Notes: a model not told the origin generated them from the letters alone. A DNA stretch of 64,000 nucleotides from Asticcacaulis excentricus CB 48 (GCF_000175215.2 NC_014816.1:488501-552500); one strand, 5' to 3'. Positions 8,149 through 16,849 are shown, numbered from the stretch's first letter. Numbers and translations are program-made.

Positions 8149-9234
8149 GTGAGTGAGGAACCATCCATGACCACTGCCTTTGCCATGAGTGAAGACCCGC
8201 GCTGGCTAGCCCTAATCGCCCGCGATGCGACGCAAGACTGCGCTTTTGTCTATGCCGTGAAGACCACCGGCGTCTATTGCCGCTGCACCTGCCCCTCGCG
8301 GCGGCCAAAGCCTGAGAATGTGCGCTTTTTTGCCACTAGCCCGGAGGCACAGGCCGCCGGCTTCCGCCCTTGCAAGCGCTGCCAGCCCGATCAAGGCGGT
8401 CAGCGCGCCCTTCAGGCGCATCGCATCGCCGAGGCCTGCCGCGAGATTGAAACCGCGGAGGCCGAACCGACCCTCGAGGCGCTGGCTCAGCGGGCGGGCC
8501 TTAGCCCCTTTCATTTTCACCGAGTGTTCAAAGCGGCCACGGGTCTGACCCCCAAGGCCTATGCCCGCGCCCACCGCAGCGGCCGGATGCGGGCGGCGCT
8601 GAAGACCAGCGGCAGCGTCACCGAAGCCATCTACGAAGCCGGCTTCAATGCCCCCAGCCGGTTCTACGCTGATACGGCTAACGCACTGGGTATGTCGCCG
8701 CGCACCTTCCGCAAGGGCGGGGTGGCCGAGGTGATCCGCTTCGCCGTGGGCCAATCGCGTCTGGGTGCGTTGTTGGTGGCCCGCAGCGAAAAGGGTGTCT
8801 GTGCGGTTTTTCTGGGCGATGACCCGGAGGCGCTGGTGCGCGACCTTCAGGACGCCTTTCCCGAAGCCGAACTAATCGGTGGGGACGCGGCGTTTGAAAA
8901 TACGATGGCGTGTGTGGCTGGTCTGATCGAAGCGCCGCAAACCGCGCTCGACCTGCCGCTCGATATTCGCGGCACCCTGTTCCAGCAGAAGGTGTGGGCC
9001 GCGCTTCAGGCGCTGCCGGCTGGTACGCGCGTCTCTTATAGCGAACTGGCCGAGCGGGTGGGCCTGCCCGCGGCCGTGCGCGCCGTGGCCTCGGCCTGTG
9101 CGGCCAACAAGATCGCCGTGGCCATACCCTGTCACCGGGTGGTGCGTACCGATGGCAGCCTGTCGGGTTATCGCTGGGGTGTGGAGCGCAAGGCGGCGCT
9201 GTTAGAGGCGGAAGGCGAGATTCAGACCGCTTGA
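8149..9234 (+). CDS. ada: Ada, methylphosphotriester/O6-methylguanine repair protein and activator
   Basis: Full-length 361-residue Ada. The N-terminal zinc domain has Cys44 and Cys48 (VYCRCTCPSRRP) and Cys75/Cys78 (FRPCKRCQPD), matching the four zinc-binding cysteines of E. coli Ada, the first of which takes methyl groups from phosphotriesters. An AraC-type DNA-binding domain follows (LAQRAGLSPFHFHRVFKAAT), then the O6-methylguanine methyltransferase domain with the active-site motif IPCHRVV near residue 326. The start is GTG at 8149, six bases after TGGAGG (8137-8142); ATG at 8167 is a possible alternative. The role is repair of DNA alkylation damage and activation of the adaptive response. 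Confidence 0.94.
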   Translation: MSEEPSMTTAFAMSEDPRWLALIARDATQDCAFVYAVKTTGVYCRCTCPSRRPKPENVRFFATSPEAQAAGFRPCKRCQPDQGGQRALQAHRIAEACREIETAEAEPTLEALAQRAGLSPFHFHRVFKAATGLTPKAYARAHRSGRMRAALKTSGSVTEAIYEAGFNAPSRFYADTANALGMSPRTFRKGGVAEVIRFAVGQSRLGALLVARSEKGVCAVFLGDDPEALVRDLQDAFPEAELIGGDAAFENTMACVAGLIEAPQTALDLPLDIRGTLFQQKVWAALQALPAGTRVSYSELAERVGLPAAVRAVASACAANKIAVAIPCHRVVRTDGSLSGYRWGVERKAALLEAEGEIQTA

Positions 9235-9258
9235 TTTGTTCCCTTTTTGTGCTATGTT
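9231..9258 (+). promoter_or_regulatory. Promoter of dinB
   Basis: A -35-like TTGATT (9231-9236) and a -10-like TATGTT (9253-9258) are spaced by 16 bases, just after the ada stop codon. The LexA box overlaps the -10 element, so bound repressor would block the polymerase. Confidence 0.45.
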
Positions 9259-9270
9259 CGCGTTACGTTC
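9256..9270 (+). promoter_or_regulatory. LexA (SOS) box, GTTC-N7-GTTC
   Basis: GTTC (9256-9259), seven bases, then GTTC (9267-9270) is an exact match to the alphaproteobacterial LexA operator. It is 23 bases upstream of the dinB start. This supports SOS control of the translesion polymerase. Confidence 0.85.
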
Positions 9271-9293
9271 TAATGACGCTGCGGAACCGCACC

Positions 9294-10382
9294 ATGGAAA
9301 ACGAGAACATCGAACCTCTGCGCAAGATCATCCACGTTGATATGGATGCCTTCTACGCCTCAGTGGAACAGCGCGATAATCCTGAACTGCGCGGCAAGCC
9401 GGTGGCGGTGGGCGGACTGGAACGCGGCGTTGTGGCGGCGGCCTCATACGAAGCGCGCAAATACGGCATCCGTTCGGCCATGCCGTCGGTGACGGCGCGA
9501 CGCAAGTGCCCGGAGCTGATATTCGTCAAGCCGCGCTTTGACGCTTATAAGGCCGTCTCGAAACAGATCCGCGACATTTTTGAGGACTATACGGAACTGG
9601 TGGAACCACTGTCGCTCGATGAGGCCTATCTCGACGTCACGCACAATCACAAAGCTATCGCCTCGGCGACCCTGATCGCGCAGGAAATCCGGGCGCGGAT
9701 CAAGCTGGCGACCGGACTAACGGCTTCGGCGGGTGTGTCCTATAACAAGTTTTTGGCCAAGATGGCGTCGGACTATCGCAAGCCAGACGGGCTTTACGTC
9801 ATCACGCCGCGCATGGGGCCTGAGTTTGTAGAGACCCTGATGGTGGGGCGCTTCCACGGCATCGGCCCGGCGACCGAAGAGAAGATGAATCGGCTGGGCA
9901 TCCTGACCGGGGCAGATCTCAAGGCGCAGGATCTGGCCTTTCTGCAAAAGCATTTCGGCGTGTCGGGCGACTATTACTACAATATTGCGCGCGGCATCGA
10001 CCATCGCCGCGTGCAGCCGGACCGGGTGCGCAAGTCCGTGGGCGCGGAAAACACCTTCTTTCAGGACATCTTCTCACTGGAGGCCGCGCGCGCAGCCCTT
10101 TCACCTATCGTGGACAAGGTGTGGCGCTATTGCGATCAGCACGGCACGCGCGGCCGCACCGTGACGCTTAAGGTCAAATATACCGACTTCCAGCAGATCA
10201 CCCGCAGTCACACCGCGGCTGCCATCGTGCTCAACAAGGGTGAACTGGCCCGTCTGTCGGGCAGTCTGCTCGAAAGCGTCTTCCCAATCGCCAAGGGGAT
10301 TCGTCTGCTGGGCGTCACCCTATCGTCGCTGGGCGGTTCGCAGGCGCAGGCCGAACCGCAGCAACTCAGTTTGGCGATTTAG
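9294..10382 (+). CDS. dinB: DNA polymerase IV (Y family)
   Basis: Translesion polymerase of 362 residues. The catalytic metal site is visible in HVDMDAFYASVEQRD near the N-terminus and in LSLDEAYLDVT; YGIRSAMPS is the fingers signature. The helix-hairpin-helix thumb (FHGIGPATEEKMNRLGI) and the little-finger domain follow, ending close to the usual length. The ATG at 9294 is chosen because it lies beyond the LexA box; ATG at 9273 is an alternative that would add seven residues. The gene copies damaged DNA at the cost of fidelity and is under an SOS box. Confidence 0.94.
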   Translation: MENENIEPLRKIIHVDMDAFYASVEQRDNPELRGKPVAVGGLERGVVAAASYEARKYGIRSAMPSVTARRKCPELIFVKPRFDAYKAVSKQIRDIFEDYTELVEPLSLDEAYLDVTHNHKAIASATLIAQEIRARIKLATGLTASAGVSYNKFLAKMASDYRKPDGLYVITPRMGPEFVETLMVGRFHGIGPATEEKMNRLGILTGADLKAQDLAFLQKHFGVSGDYYYNIARGIDHRRVQPDRVRKSVGAENTFFQDIFSLEAARAALSPIVDKVWRYCDQHGTRGRTVTLKVKYTDFQQITRSHTAAAIVLNKGELARLSGSLLESVFPIAKGIRLLGVTLSSLGGSQAQAEPQQLSLAI

Positions 10383-10480
10383 AGCGACATGTCGAAAAGC
10401 GTGAACGGTTTTCGAAAAAAAATATCTCTACCAAACAGAAGCTTAGAGAGCTTGTCGTCTCAGCTGGGCCGACGAACGCT

Positions 10481-10867
10481 TTAACCAAACGTGGTCGTGA
10501 TATCCGCCCCTTCCTTGAGCGTCAGGGTGACCGGTGTGCGTTCAACCACCTCGGCCAGTCGCGCCCTCTGGGCCTCATCCAGGGCTCCCTTAAGGGTCAG
10601 CAAACGTGTGATTTTTGAGCGCTTGTCGTCCTTGCTGTGGTGCAGTTCAACATCGATGGCCTCCAGCGGCCAGCCCTTGTGCGCCGCATACATGCGTAGG
10701 GTGATACAGGTACAGGCGGCCAGAGAGGCTAGCAGCAGGTCGTAGGGTGCAAATCCAGCATTGCCGCCGCCCAGAGCTTCAGGTTCGTCGGCGGTGAGGG
10801 TGCGTCCGCCGGTTTCAATGGTGGTGAGAAAGTCGACGGTGCCGATATGGGCGCGTGCATGAGCCAT
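10481..10867 (-). CDS. OsmC/YhfA-family redox-like protein lacking the second cysteine
   Basis: Protein of 128 residues with the OsmC-fold pattern: GGGNAGFAPYDLLLASLAAC followed by TCITLRMYAAHKGW. The first conserved cysteine region is present (ACTC). The second active-site Cys, normally in a C-P-V segment of the C-terminal half, is replaced by Thr (VVERTPVTLTL), so classical thiol-peroxidase chemistry is doubtful. It is divergent from the PNPOx-like gene and convergent with dinB. It may act as a binding or redox protein; the substrate is unknown. Confidence 0.8.
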   Translation of the reverse strand: MAHARAHIGTVDFLTTIETGGRTLTADEPEALGGGNAGFAPYDLLLASLAACTCITLRMYAAHKGWPLEAIDVELHHSKDDKRSKITRLLTLKGALDEAQRARLAEVVERTPVTLTLKEGADITTTFG

Positions 10868-10990
10868 GTGGTGTCTCCCTTTTGTCGGCAGACTATATGC
10901 GCGCAGCGTCCCTTCCTATGGCTATTTTACGCGCACGCGATGCAAATGGAGGGCTGCGGCGGGGTGCCAGCGAGACAAAAGAGGCAAAGC

Positions 10991-11575
10991 ATGACGACCC
11001 TGTATGGCCAAGAGGCCCGCGAACGTATCTGGTCCCTGATCAAGGACACTAAGGTGGCTATGCTGGCGACGCACGCTGCGACTGGCCTGCTGCACGCGCG
11101 GCCCATGATGCCGCAAATTCGCCACCCGGAGGACAAGGCCTTTGACGGCGTGCTGTGGTTCTTTACCGGGGCTGACACAGGCAAGATTGGTGAAATCGAA
11201 GCCAATCCGGAGGCGCTTCTCACCTTTTCCGACCCTAAGGGCCACAATTATGTCGCCCTCAATGGCACGGTGAGCATCAGTCGCGACCCAGTGATTATCG
11301 ATGAACTGTGGTCAGCGGCGGACAAGGCGTGGTTCCCCGGCGGCAAGGACGATCCCAATCTGCGCCTGCTGCGTTTTAACGCGAGCGAAGCCGAATTCTG
11401 GGACAGCCCTGGCCTGATTGCCGCCGGCGTCGCCTTCCTTCAGGCCATGGCCACGGGCGAGCGTGCCGATCCCGGTGACCACGGCCATGCCGATCTCGGC
11501 ATCCCTGATTTTGCTCCGCGCACAGACGATCGGGCGAATCCACTCGCCATCACGCCACGCGATCCAGTGGGTTAA
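10991..11575 (+). CDS. Pyridoxamine 5'-phosphate oxidase-like (general stress protein 26 type)
   Basis: Protein of 194 residues with the split-barrel flavin-binding fold: VAMLATHAATGLLHARPM at the N-terminus, LWFFTGADTGKIGEI, and WFPGGKDDPNLRLLRF in the C-terminal half, matching the general-stress FMN-binding subfamily. The ATG at 10991 has AGAGG upstream. The last about 40 residues are an acidic and polar tail. It overlaps the end of the convergent quinone oxidoreductase gene by four bases. It probably binds FMN or F420-like flavin and helps in stress tolerance, but the substrate is unknown. Confidence 0.85.
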   Translation: MTTLYGQEARERIWSLIKDTKVAMLATHAATGLLHARPMMPQIRHPEDKAFDGVLWFFTGADTGKIGEIEANPEALLTFSDPKGHNYVALNGTVSISRDPVIIDELWSAADKAWFPGGKDDPNLRLLRFNASEAEFWDSPGLIAAGVAFLQAMATGERADPGDHGHADLGIPDFAPRTDDRANPLAITPRDPVG

Positions 11576-12543
11576 GGGATAAGCAAGGTGCTGCCGGTGG
11601 TGGCGCGGCTCTCGAGTGCTTCATGAGCCGCGCGCGCCTCGGTTAGCGCAAAACGCTGATCAATCCGTACACGGACTTTGCCATTCAAAATAACGCCAAA
11701 CAGGTCCGCGGCGGAGTCTAAAAGCGTCGCGCGGTCCAAGTTATAACCGAAAACCGAAGGCCGGGTCAGGAATAGCGAACCCTTCGTATTCAGCACCGAA
11801 ATATCGACCGGTGGCACGGCACCAGAACTCTGCCCAAATGACACCATCAGGCCTAACGGTTTCAGCACATCAAGTGATCCATCGAACGTGTCCTTGCCCA
11901 CCGAATCATAGACGACATCGACCTTGCGCCCGCCAGTAATCTCCAGAACGCGCGCCACGAAATCTTCGGTGCGGTAGTTGATCAGATGGCTATAGCCATT
12001 GTGCCGCGCGAGTTCGATCTTGGCCTCAGAACCTGCGGTGCCGATCACCGTGGCCCCCAGAGCCCTGGCCCACTGCCCGGCGATCAGCCCAACGCCCCCC
12101 GCCGCCGCGTGGATCAAGACCGTATGTCCCGGCCCGACACGAAAGGTCCGGCGCAATAGGTATTGCGCGGTCAGGCCTTTGAGAAAGACCGCCGCCGCCA
12201 CTTCGTCGCTGATGCCATCAGGAATGGGAATCAACTTGTCGGCAGCGATCAGGCGCGCCTGCGCATAGCCGCCGGGGGTCGCCGAATAGACCACCCGGTC
12301 ACCGACTTTTACGAAATTGACGCCTTCGCCCACCGCTTCAACTATGCCCGCCCCTTCATTGCCCGGCACAAAGGGCATTGCGGTCTTATAGAGCCCCGAG
12401 CGGAAATAGGTGTCGATGAAGTTGACGCCGATGGCAGTGTGACGCACGCGCGCCTCCCCGGGCCCCGGTTCGCCGATATCTATCTGTTCGACTCTGAGAA
12501 CCTCGGGTCCCCCGGTCTCGTGCACGCGAATGGCTGTGGTCAT
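11572..12543 (-). CDS. NADPH:quinone oxidoreductase, zinc-free MDR family
   Basis: Protein of 323 residues with the quinone-reductase signature: GVNFIDTYFRSGLYK, then FVPGNEGAGIVEAVGEGV, and the NADPH-binding motif HAAAGGVGLIAGQWARALGA. The zinc ligands of alcohol dehydrogenases are absent, as expected for QorA-type enzymes. It would reduce quinones or related carbonyls with NADPH. It lies 32 bases downstream of the glutamine amidotransferase gene on the same strand, so the two may be cotranscribed. The length is typical of the family (about 325). Confidence 0.92.
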   Translation of the reverse strand: MTTAIRVHETGGPEVLRVEQIDIGEPGPGEARVRHTAIGVNFIDTYFRSGLYKTAMPFVPGNEGAGIVEAVGEGVNFVKVGDRVVYSATPGGYAQARLIAADKLIPIPDGISDEVAAAVFLKGLTAQYLLRRTFRVGPGHTVLIHAAAGGVGLIAGQWARALGATVIGTAGSEAKIELARHNGYSHLINYRTEDFVARVLEITGGRKVDVVYDSVGKDTFDGSLDVLKPLGLMVSFGQSSGAVPPVDISVLNTKGSLFLTRPSVFGYNLDRATLLDSAADLFGVILNGKVRVRIDQRFALTEARAAHEALESRATTGSTLLIP

Positions 12544-12575
12544 AGCGCTTTGTCTTTCTCACAATGGAGAGGAGA

Positions 12576-13337
12576 TTAAACCACCTCGCCCGCGCGGAAA
12601 ATCAGCGAGGCGCCCGGCGCGACCACTGTCCACACCTCGTCGTGGGTGAGGGGCTGGGTAGCGATGATGATGACCTTGTCGTCCGGTGTGGTTTCCTGCG
12701 CGAAATCGACCTGCATCTCGGCGTCGATCAGGGTGGCGCGGCCGAAGGGGGCCCGGCGCTGGATATAGGTCAGCTTCTTTGAGCAACTGGCGTAAAGCGA
12801 CCGCCCATCAGTCAGCAAGGCATTGAAAACACCCATCTTGCGCAGCTCACCAAACAGTCGCTTGACCTCCTTGTCCAGCACGCGGGCGGGCGGATAGTCC
12901 ATATACTTGCGGACCAGTTGATCGAGTATCCAGCAGAAGGCGTGTTCGGAATCGGTCGTGCCGATCGGGCGGAAAAAACTCAGCGGCAAGGCTTTGACGC
13001 CCTTGAGCTGGCCATTGTGAGCAAACGTCCACGCCCGGCCCCAAAGTTCGCGGGTAAAGGGGTGGGTGTTTTCCAGCGCTACGCGACCGCGATTGGCCTT
13101 GCGCACGTGGGCGATGACGGTCTTGGACTTGATAGGGTAGTTTCGCACGAGGGCCGCCAGCTCGGACGTCGCCGACGGGTTCGGGTCGTGAAAATTGCGG
13201 CAGCCCTTCTGTTCATAGAAGCTGATGCCCCAGCCATCAGCGTGCGGACCCGTGGCCCCGCCGCGTTTGGCCAGGGCCGTAAAGGAAAAGCGGATGTCGG
13301 TGGGCACGTTGGCGCTCATGCCCAGAAGTTCGCACAT
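12576..13337 (-). CDS. Class II glutamine amidotransferase (YafJ type)
   Basis: Protein of 253 residues starting MCELLGMSANVP, so Cys2 becomes the N-terminal nucleophile after Met removal. PHADGWGISFY, VIAHVRKANRG and ENTHPFTRELWG...TFAHNGQ are the conserved Ntn-hydrolase glutaminase motifs. There is no fused synthase domain, so the acceptor of the ammonia is unknown; YafJ-type proteins are stand-alone. It is upstream of the quinone oxidoreductase on the same strand and divergent from osmC, with a 255-base gap that holds no other gene. Confidence 0.9.
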   Translation of the reverse strand: MCELLGMSANVPTDIRFSFTALAKRGGATGPHADGWGISFYEQKGCRNFHDPNPSATSELAALVRNYPIKSKTVIAHVRKANRGRVALENTHPFTRELWGRAWTFAHNGQLKGVKALPLSFFRPIGTTDSEHAFCWILDQLVRKYMDYPPARVLDKEVKRLFGELRKMGVFNALLTDGRSLYASCSKKLTYIQRRAPFGRATLIDAEMQVDFAQETTPDDKVIIIATQPLTHDEVWTVVAPGASLIFRAGEVV

Positions 13338-13592
13338 GTCTCAATACCTAAACGTAAGTCTCGTCTCACCTGTAACAGGCTAACGTCCCAACCGGCAAAC
13401 GAGGCTTTCTATTCGCTTGCGTGAGAAGAGGTATGCCATGTGACGGCTCATTGCAGGATTGCCCGTTTACACATCCCGGTTTACCACTCGTTCCGGTATG
13501 GGCCGCGTAGGGGCCGGTTTATTTTTTTGCAACGCCTCATGCCGACGAGTGTGCGCCACTTTTCGCCACGAGGCTCTCGAAGGAGACTTCCG

Positions 13593-14027
13593 ATGAAACG
13601 TACGGCGACAGCCCAGTGGCGCGGCGACGGCATGACCGGCACCGGCACGCTCACGACCCAAAGCGGCGCCTTTACGGCCCAGCCCTACAGCTTCAAAACC
13701 CGCTTCGGCGATGAAGAGGGCAAGGCCGGGACCAATCCGGAAGAACTGATTGCGGCGGCACATTCGGGCTGCTTCACCATGGCCCTGTCGTTTGCGCTGG
13801 CCAAGGCCGGGTTCACGGCGGAACTGCTGGAAACCGAAGCCGTGGTTGAGGTCACGCCCTCCGAGGCGGGCTTTTCCATCACCGCCATCACCTTAAAACT
13901 GAAGGCCAATGTGCCGGGTGTATCGGCGGAGCAGTTTCAAGAACTGGCCGCCGGGGCCAAGGCCAACTGCCCTATCTCAAAGGCGCTGGCTTCGGTGCCG
14001 ATCACGCTGGAAGCGTCCTTGGTGTAA
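13593..14027 (+). CDS. osmC: OsmC-family organic hydroperoxide peroxidase
   Basis: Protein of 144 residues with both catalytic cysteines: HSGCFTMALSFALAKAGF near residue 55 and KANCPISKAL near residue 124. Thiol peroxidases of this family reduce organic hydroperoxides. The start at 13593 is nine bases or so after AAGGAGA (13580-13586) and gives the family's usual start MKRTATAQWRGDG. It ends in a strong hairpin shared with the convergent ppk2 gene. In contrast to the OsmC-like gene at 10481, this copy is catalytically complete. Confidence 0.93.
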   Translation: MKRTATAQWRGDGMTGTGTLTTQSGAFTAQPYSFKTRFGDEEGKAGTNPEELIAAAHSGCFTMALSFALAKAGFTAELLETEAVVEVTPSEAGFSITAITLKLKANVPGVSAEQFQELAAGAKANCPISKALASVPITLEASLV

Positions 14028-14034
14028 GCTGGCC

Positions 14035-14064
14035 TATACCTCCCCGGCAAACCGGGGAGGTATA
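14035..14064. terminator. Bidirectional hairpin terminator between osmC and ppk2
   Basis: TATACCTCCCCGG (14035-14047) pairs perfectly with CCGGGGAGGTATA (14052-14064) over the loop CAAA, then ATTCTTT follows. It separates convergent genes. Its core CCTCCCC/GGGGAGG is shared with other hairpins in the window. Confidence 0.75.
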
Positions 14065-14069
14065 ATTCT

Positions 14070-14828
14070 TTATTGAAACAAGGCCTTTTCGCCTGCGATG
14101 ACCTTGTCGTAACCGAAAACGATGTCCGCATCGGGGGTGGGCACGTCGTGAGAGTAGGCGGGACAGCCCAGATTGTGCAGGACGTGGCGGATAATGTTGA
14201 GCCGTGCGTCTTTTTTCCTGTCGGTCTTGACGCATGTCCACGGCCCGGCCGTGTGGTGTGAGCGGCGCAGCATCTCATCACGCGCGGCAGAATAGGCGTC
14301 CCATTTCTCCTGCGCCACCGCATCGAGCGGGGATACCTTAAGGCGCTTCAGCGGGTCCGATCGCCGGTCATCGAGCCGCTCTTTCTGCTCTTTTTTGGAA
14401 ATATCCAGCCACAGCTTGATCAGGATGATCCCGGCATCGTCCAGCATGGTCTCAAACGGCGTCACATCGCGCAGGAAAATCTCCTGCTCCTGCGGCGTGG
14501 AAAAGCCCATCACCTTTTCGACCCCGGCGCGGTTGTACCACGAGCGGTTAAAGATCACCCATTCCCCGGCGGCAGGCAGGTGCTCAGCATAGCGCTGAAA
14601 CCACCACTGGCTTTTTTCGCGGTCAGATGGCTTTGGAAGTGCGAGGACGCGCGTCTGACGCACCGACAGGTGCTCGGTGATGCGCTTGATGGCCCCGTCC
14701 TTGCCCGCGCTGTCGCGGCCCTCAAAAACAAGGCAGATTTTCTTGCCCTCGGCCAGGGCCCAGATCTGGGCATCGACCAGAGCCACCTGCAAGTGGGCCA
14801 GTTCGGCTTCGTATTCATCCTCGGTCAT
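14070..14828 (-). CDS. ppk2: Polyphosphate kinase 2 (PPK2)
   Basis: Protein of 252 residues in the PPK2 family. The Walker A loop is in FEGRDSAGKDGAIKRI (about residues 35-50), the lid region has EKSQWWFQRYAEHLP, and the Walker B-like region is WVIFNRSWYNRAGVE. PPK2 enzymes use polyphosphate to phosphorylate nucleoside mono- or diphosphates. The length matches single-domain class I PPK2. The gene is convergent with osmC and 64 bases upstream of the PAS gene end, on the same strand. Confidence 0.93.
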   Translation of the reverse strand: MTEDEYEAELAHLQVALVDAQIWALAEGKKICLVFEGRDSAGKDGAIKRITEHLSVRQTRVLALPKPSDREKSQWWFQRYAEHLPAAGEWVIFNRSWYNRAGVEKVMGFSTPQEQEIFLRDVTPFETMLDDAGIILIKLWLDISKKEQKERLDDRRSDPLKRLKVSPLDAVAQEKWDAYSAARDEMLRRSHHTAGPWTCVKTDRKKDARLNIIRHVLHNLGCPAYSHDVPTPDADIVFGYDKVIAGEKALFQ

Positions 14829-14892
14829 GGGCGCTCCTATTCAGACAGCGAGGCTCACCCGTCGGGGAAAAAATTTCAACAGCAATTCCCGT

Positions 14893-15468
14893 TTACGCCA
14901 CGCGGCGGTGGTCGTTGAGCACGATCAGGCGCGTCTGGCCGTTGGGAGCTTTGGTTTGGGTATTTTCGATCTGGGCCGCGACCAGGCTCAGCTCACCGGC
15001 CAGCGGGCCCTCGATATCGAGTGGGTGGACGCTGGCGAAATGGCGCGGCCAGCCGCTATGCAGGGCATAGATACCCGCAAAGCGATCGACGAGGCCCTCG
15101 TCATTGCGTAGCGGCACCAGCATCAGCTCACCCGTAGCGTCCAAGGTCTGAAGCGGCACATGGACCTTGAGGCATATCGCCTCTTCGCGCTGCCGCGCCA
15201 GGGTGAGGCTGGCCACCACAAGCGCCCCGTGCGCTTCGCCAAACAGCTCGGTAAGGGCGCGCCCCTTGAGGTGCGTGCCATGCAGGCGTTCGACACGCTC
15301 ACCGATCAGGCGGAAGCGAAAGCCATCGCGCGCCGTCAGTATAAAGGCGGACGGCAAGAGGGCCTTCAGATGAATGGGGTCAAGGTCCGAACGCAACGGC
15401 GTCTGACCGGCTTTGCGGCGCAGCGCCTGCCAGTAGCTGAGAAATGTCCCTGTGTCATTGTGAGCCAT
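14893..15468 (-). CDS. PAS-domain protein (PAS_5 type)
   Basis: Single-domain protein of 191 residues. The N-terminal SYWQALRRKAGQTPLRSDLDP, then FRFRLIGERVERLHGTHLKGR and a conserved PLRNDEGLVDRFAGIY segment fit the alphaproteobacterial PAS_5 group. There is no output domain, so it probably acts as a sensor or adaptor; the ligand is unknown. The start is ATG at 15468, which has AGGAGG eight bases upstream; the reading frame stays open further upstream, but that part has low-complexity Arg-rich sequence and no ribosome site. Confidence 0.8.
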   Translation of the reverse strand: MAHNDTGTFLSYWQALRRKAGQTPLRSDLDPIHLKALLPSAFILTARDGFRFRLIGERVERLHGTHLKGRALTELFGEAHGALVVASLTLARQREEAICLKVHVPLQTLDATGELMLVPLRNDEGLVDRFAGIYALHSGWPRHFASVHPLDIEGPLAGELSLVAAQIENTQTKAPNGQTRLIVLNDHRRVA

Positions 15469-15808
15469 GGCGGCCTCCTCTGAGGCATACCCAGCAAAAA
15501 ACCGGCCGCTGTGGCCGCGTCGGCGCGCCAGAGCTGAAAAAAAGCGGCCCGGCGCACCCGCTGAGGGAAACCGGTTCTCTTTTCGCGTCATGCGCTTAAG
15601 ACTACCGCAAGACACCTGTGCTACGACCACGTTAAGCATTTTTATCCCCCGTCTGAGCCGTCCGGTACGGATCTTGCTCGGAGAACGGCAGAACGGGTTC
15701 CATTTGTGCCAGACTGACGCATTTCGGGACCGTTGCGGACCACAGATCATTCAGCGGCAGCCGGGCCTGTAGAAACGGCGGCCTGCCCTAGACACTCAGG
15801 AGCGTGAT
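15469..15808. other. Intergenic region without a recognisable gene
   Basis: The 340 bases between two divergent genes (PAS protein leftward, secreted protein rightward) hold the two ribosome sites (AGGAGG for the PAS gene, CAGGAG at 15797-15802 for the secreted protein) and presumably both promoters. I see no clear -35/-10 pair, RNA gene or repeat. Confidence 0.5.
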
Positions 15809-16627
15809 ATGCGCGTTAGCTTTGCGAAAACCCTTGCCGCCGTGGTGGGGTTCGGCATGATGATGACGGCCAGCGCGGCTCTGGCCGGTGCGGGCTGCAA
15901 CAGCGGCTGCACGCCGCCGGCCCCGCCCAGCCCGCCGACCCATCCGGGTAAGCCCAACATGCCCTGCGGCGGTGGCCGCTGCGGTGGCAATGTCGACGTC
16001 AACGTCAATGTAAACGTCAATGCGAATGCCAGCGCGCGCGCCTGGGGGCCGGGTGCCTTTAATGGTTCCGGTTCGGGCGCAGCCTATTACGGCGGTGGCT
16101 ACGGCAACTGGTCGCAGTCGCAGGGCATCCCCTCGACCATGGGCCTGAACGTTGAAGGCGGCGAAATGCGCGCTATGGAGTCCTATCAAGCGTCGCGTAG
16201 CTCGACCCGCCTGATGATTATTGAGTCCGCTTGCATCGACGACAAGGGCGTGCCGCATCCGGCCTCTCAGGTTTTTGGCGGTAAGGACGTGGCGGGCAGC
16301 TATGCCGGCGAAGTCTATCGCTGCATCGCGGGGACAAAGATGCGCTACACCCTTCGTGACAAGGATGGCGGCGAAGGCAAGTCTTATGATTGTCGCAAGG
16401 GCGAGGCCCTGTGGCACGAAGGCGGTCAGGTCCGCTGCAAGGTGCAACTGGCGGCGCGTGACTGTAACGAGCGCTCGCTGCTGCGCAAGTTCGGCGCCGG
16501 TATCAAGGTGCTGACCCTGACCACCACCGAAAACTATATGGCCCAGCGCGAAGTTGTAAAACAGTCGTCGGCCAGCTATTCCTCAACGATGGTGTTTGAT
16601 GGCGGCGTCGGCGGGTTTGTCCAGTAA
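15809..16627 (+). CDS. Secreted Cys/Pro/Asn-rich hypothetical protein
   Basis: Protein of 272 residues with a clear signal peptide (MRVSFAKTLAAVVGFGMMM, Ala-rich cleavage near residue 26). The mature start has CNSGCTPPAPPSPPTHPGK, a Cys-Gly cluster (CGGGRCGG) and then the alternating run VDVNVNVNVNANASARA. The C-terminal two thirds look globular and contain more cysteines (CIDDKG, YRCIAG, YDCRKG, RCKVQ, RDCNE), about ten in total, as in disulfide-bonded surface proteins. I do not know the family. It has a good SD (CAGGAG) and is followed by a strong terminator, so it is probably a single-gene unit. Confidence 0.8.
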   Translation: MRVSFAKTLAAVVGFGMMMTASAALAGAGCNSGCTPPAPPSPPTHPGKPNMPCGGGRCGGNVDVNVNVNVNANASARAWGPGAFNGSGSGAAYYGGGYGNWSQSQGIPSTMGLNVEGGEMRAMESYQASRSSTRLMIIESACIDDKGVPHPASQVFGGKDVAGSYAGEVYRCIAGTKMRYTLRDKDGGEGKSYDCRKGEALWHEGGQVRCKVQLAARDCNERSLLRKFGAGIKVLTLTTTENYMAQREVVKQSSASYSSTMVFDGGVGGFVQ

Positions 16628-16670
16628 ACAAACACAGCTTTCTATAAACAGAAACGCGACTGAAACCTTC

Positions 16671-16703
16671 AAAGCCCCGGTTCGACAGAGCCGGGGCTTT
16701 ATT
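16671..16703 (+). terminator. Intrinsic terminator after the secreted protein
   Basis: AAAGCCCCGG (16671-16680) pairs with CCGGGGCTTT (16691-16700), followed by ATT. It is 44 bases past the stop codon. Confidence 0.85.
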
Positions 16704-16849
16704 CATACCCGACCGCAGGAAAAAGAATTGGCCACGAAAAGCCCAAAAAGCTGGAAAAGAAAGTGCGGCCAGGACGCCCCGATAGACGAAGCCTGTCAGG
16801 CAATAGACTGCCAACGGTTTTCGTGATTTTCGTTGCCGAAAAATCTCCG

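Noticed and set aside
15797..16120. Curlin or amyloid protein from the VNVNVN run
   Set aside because: The run is a single alternating stretch without the repeating Gln/Asn spacing of curlin repeats, unlike HfaA.
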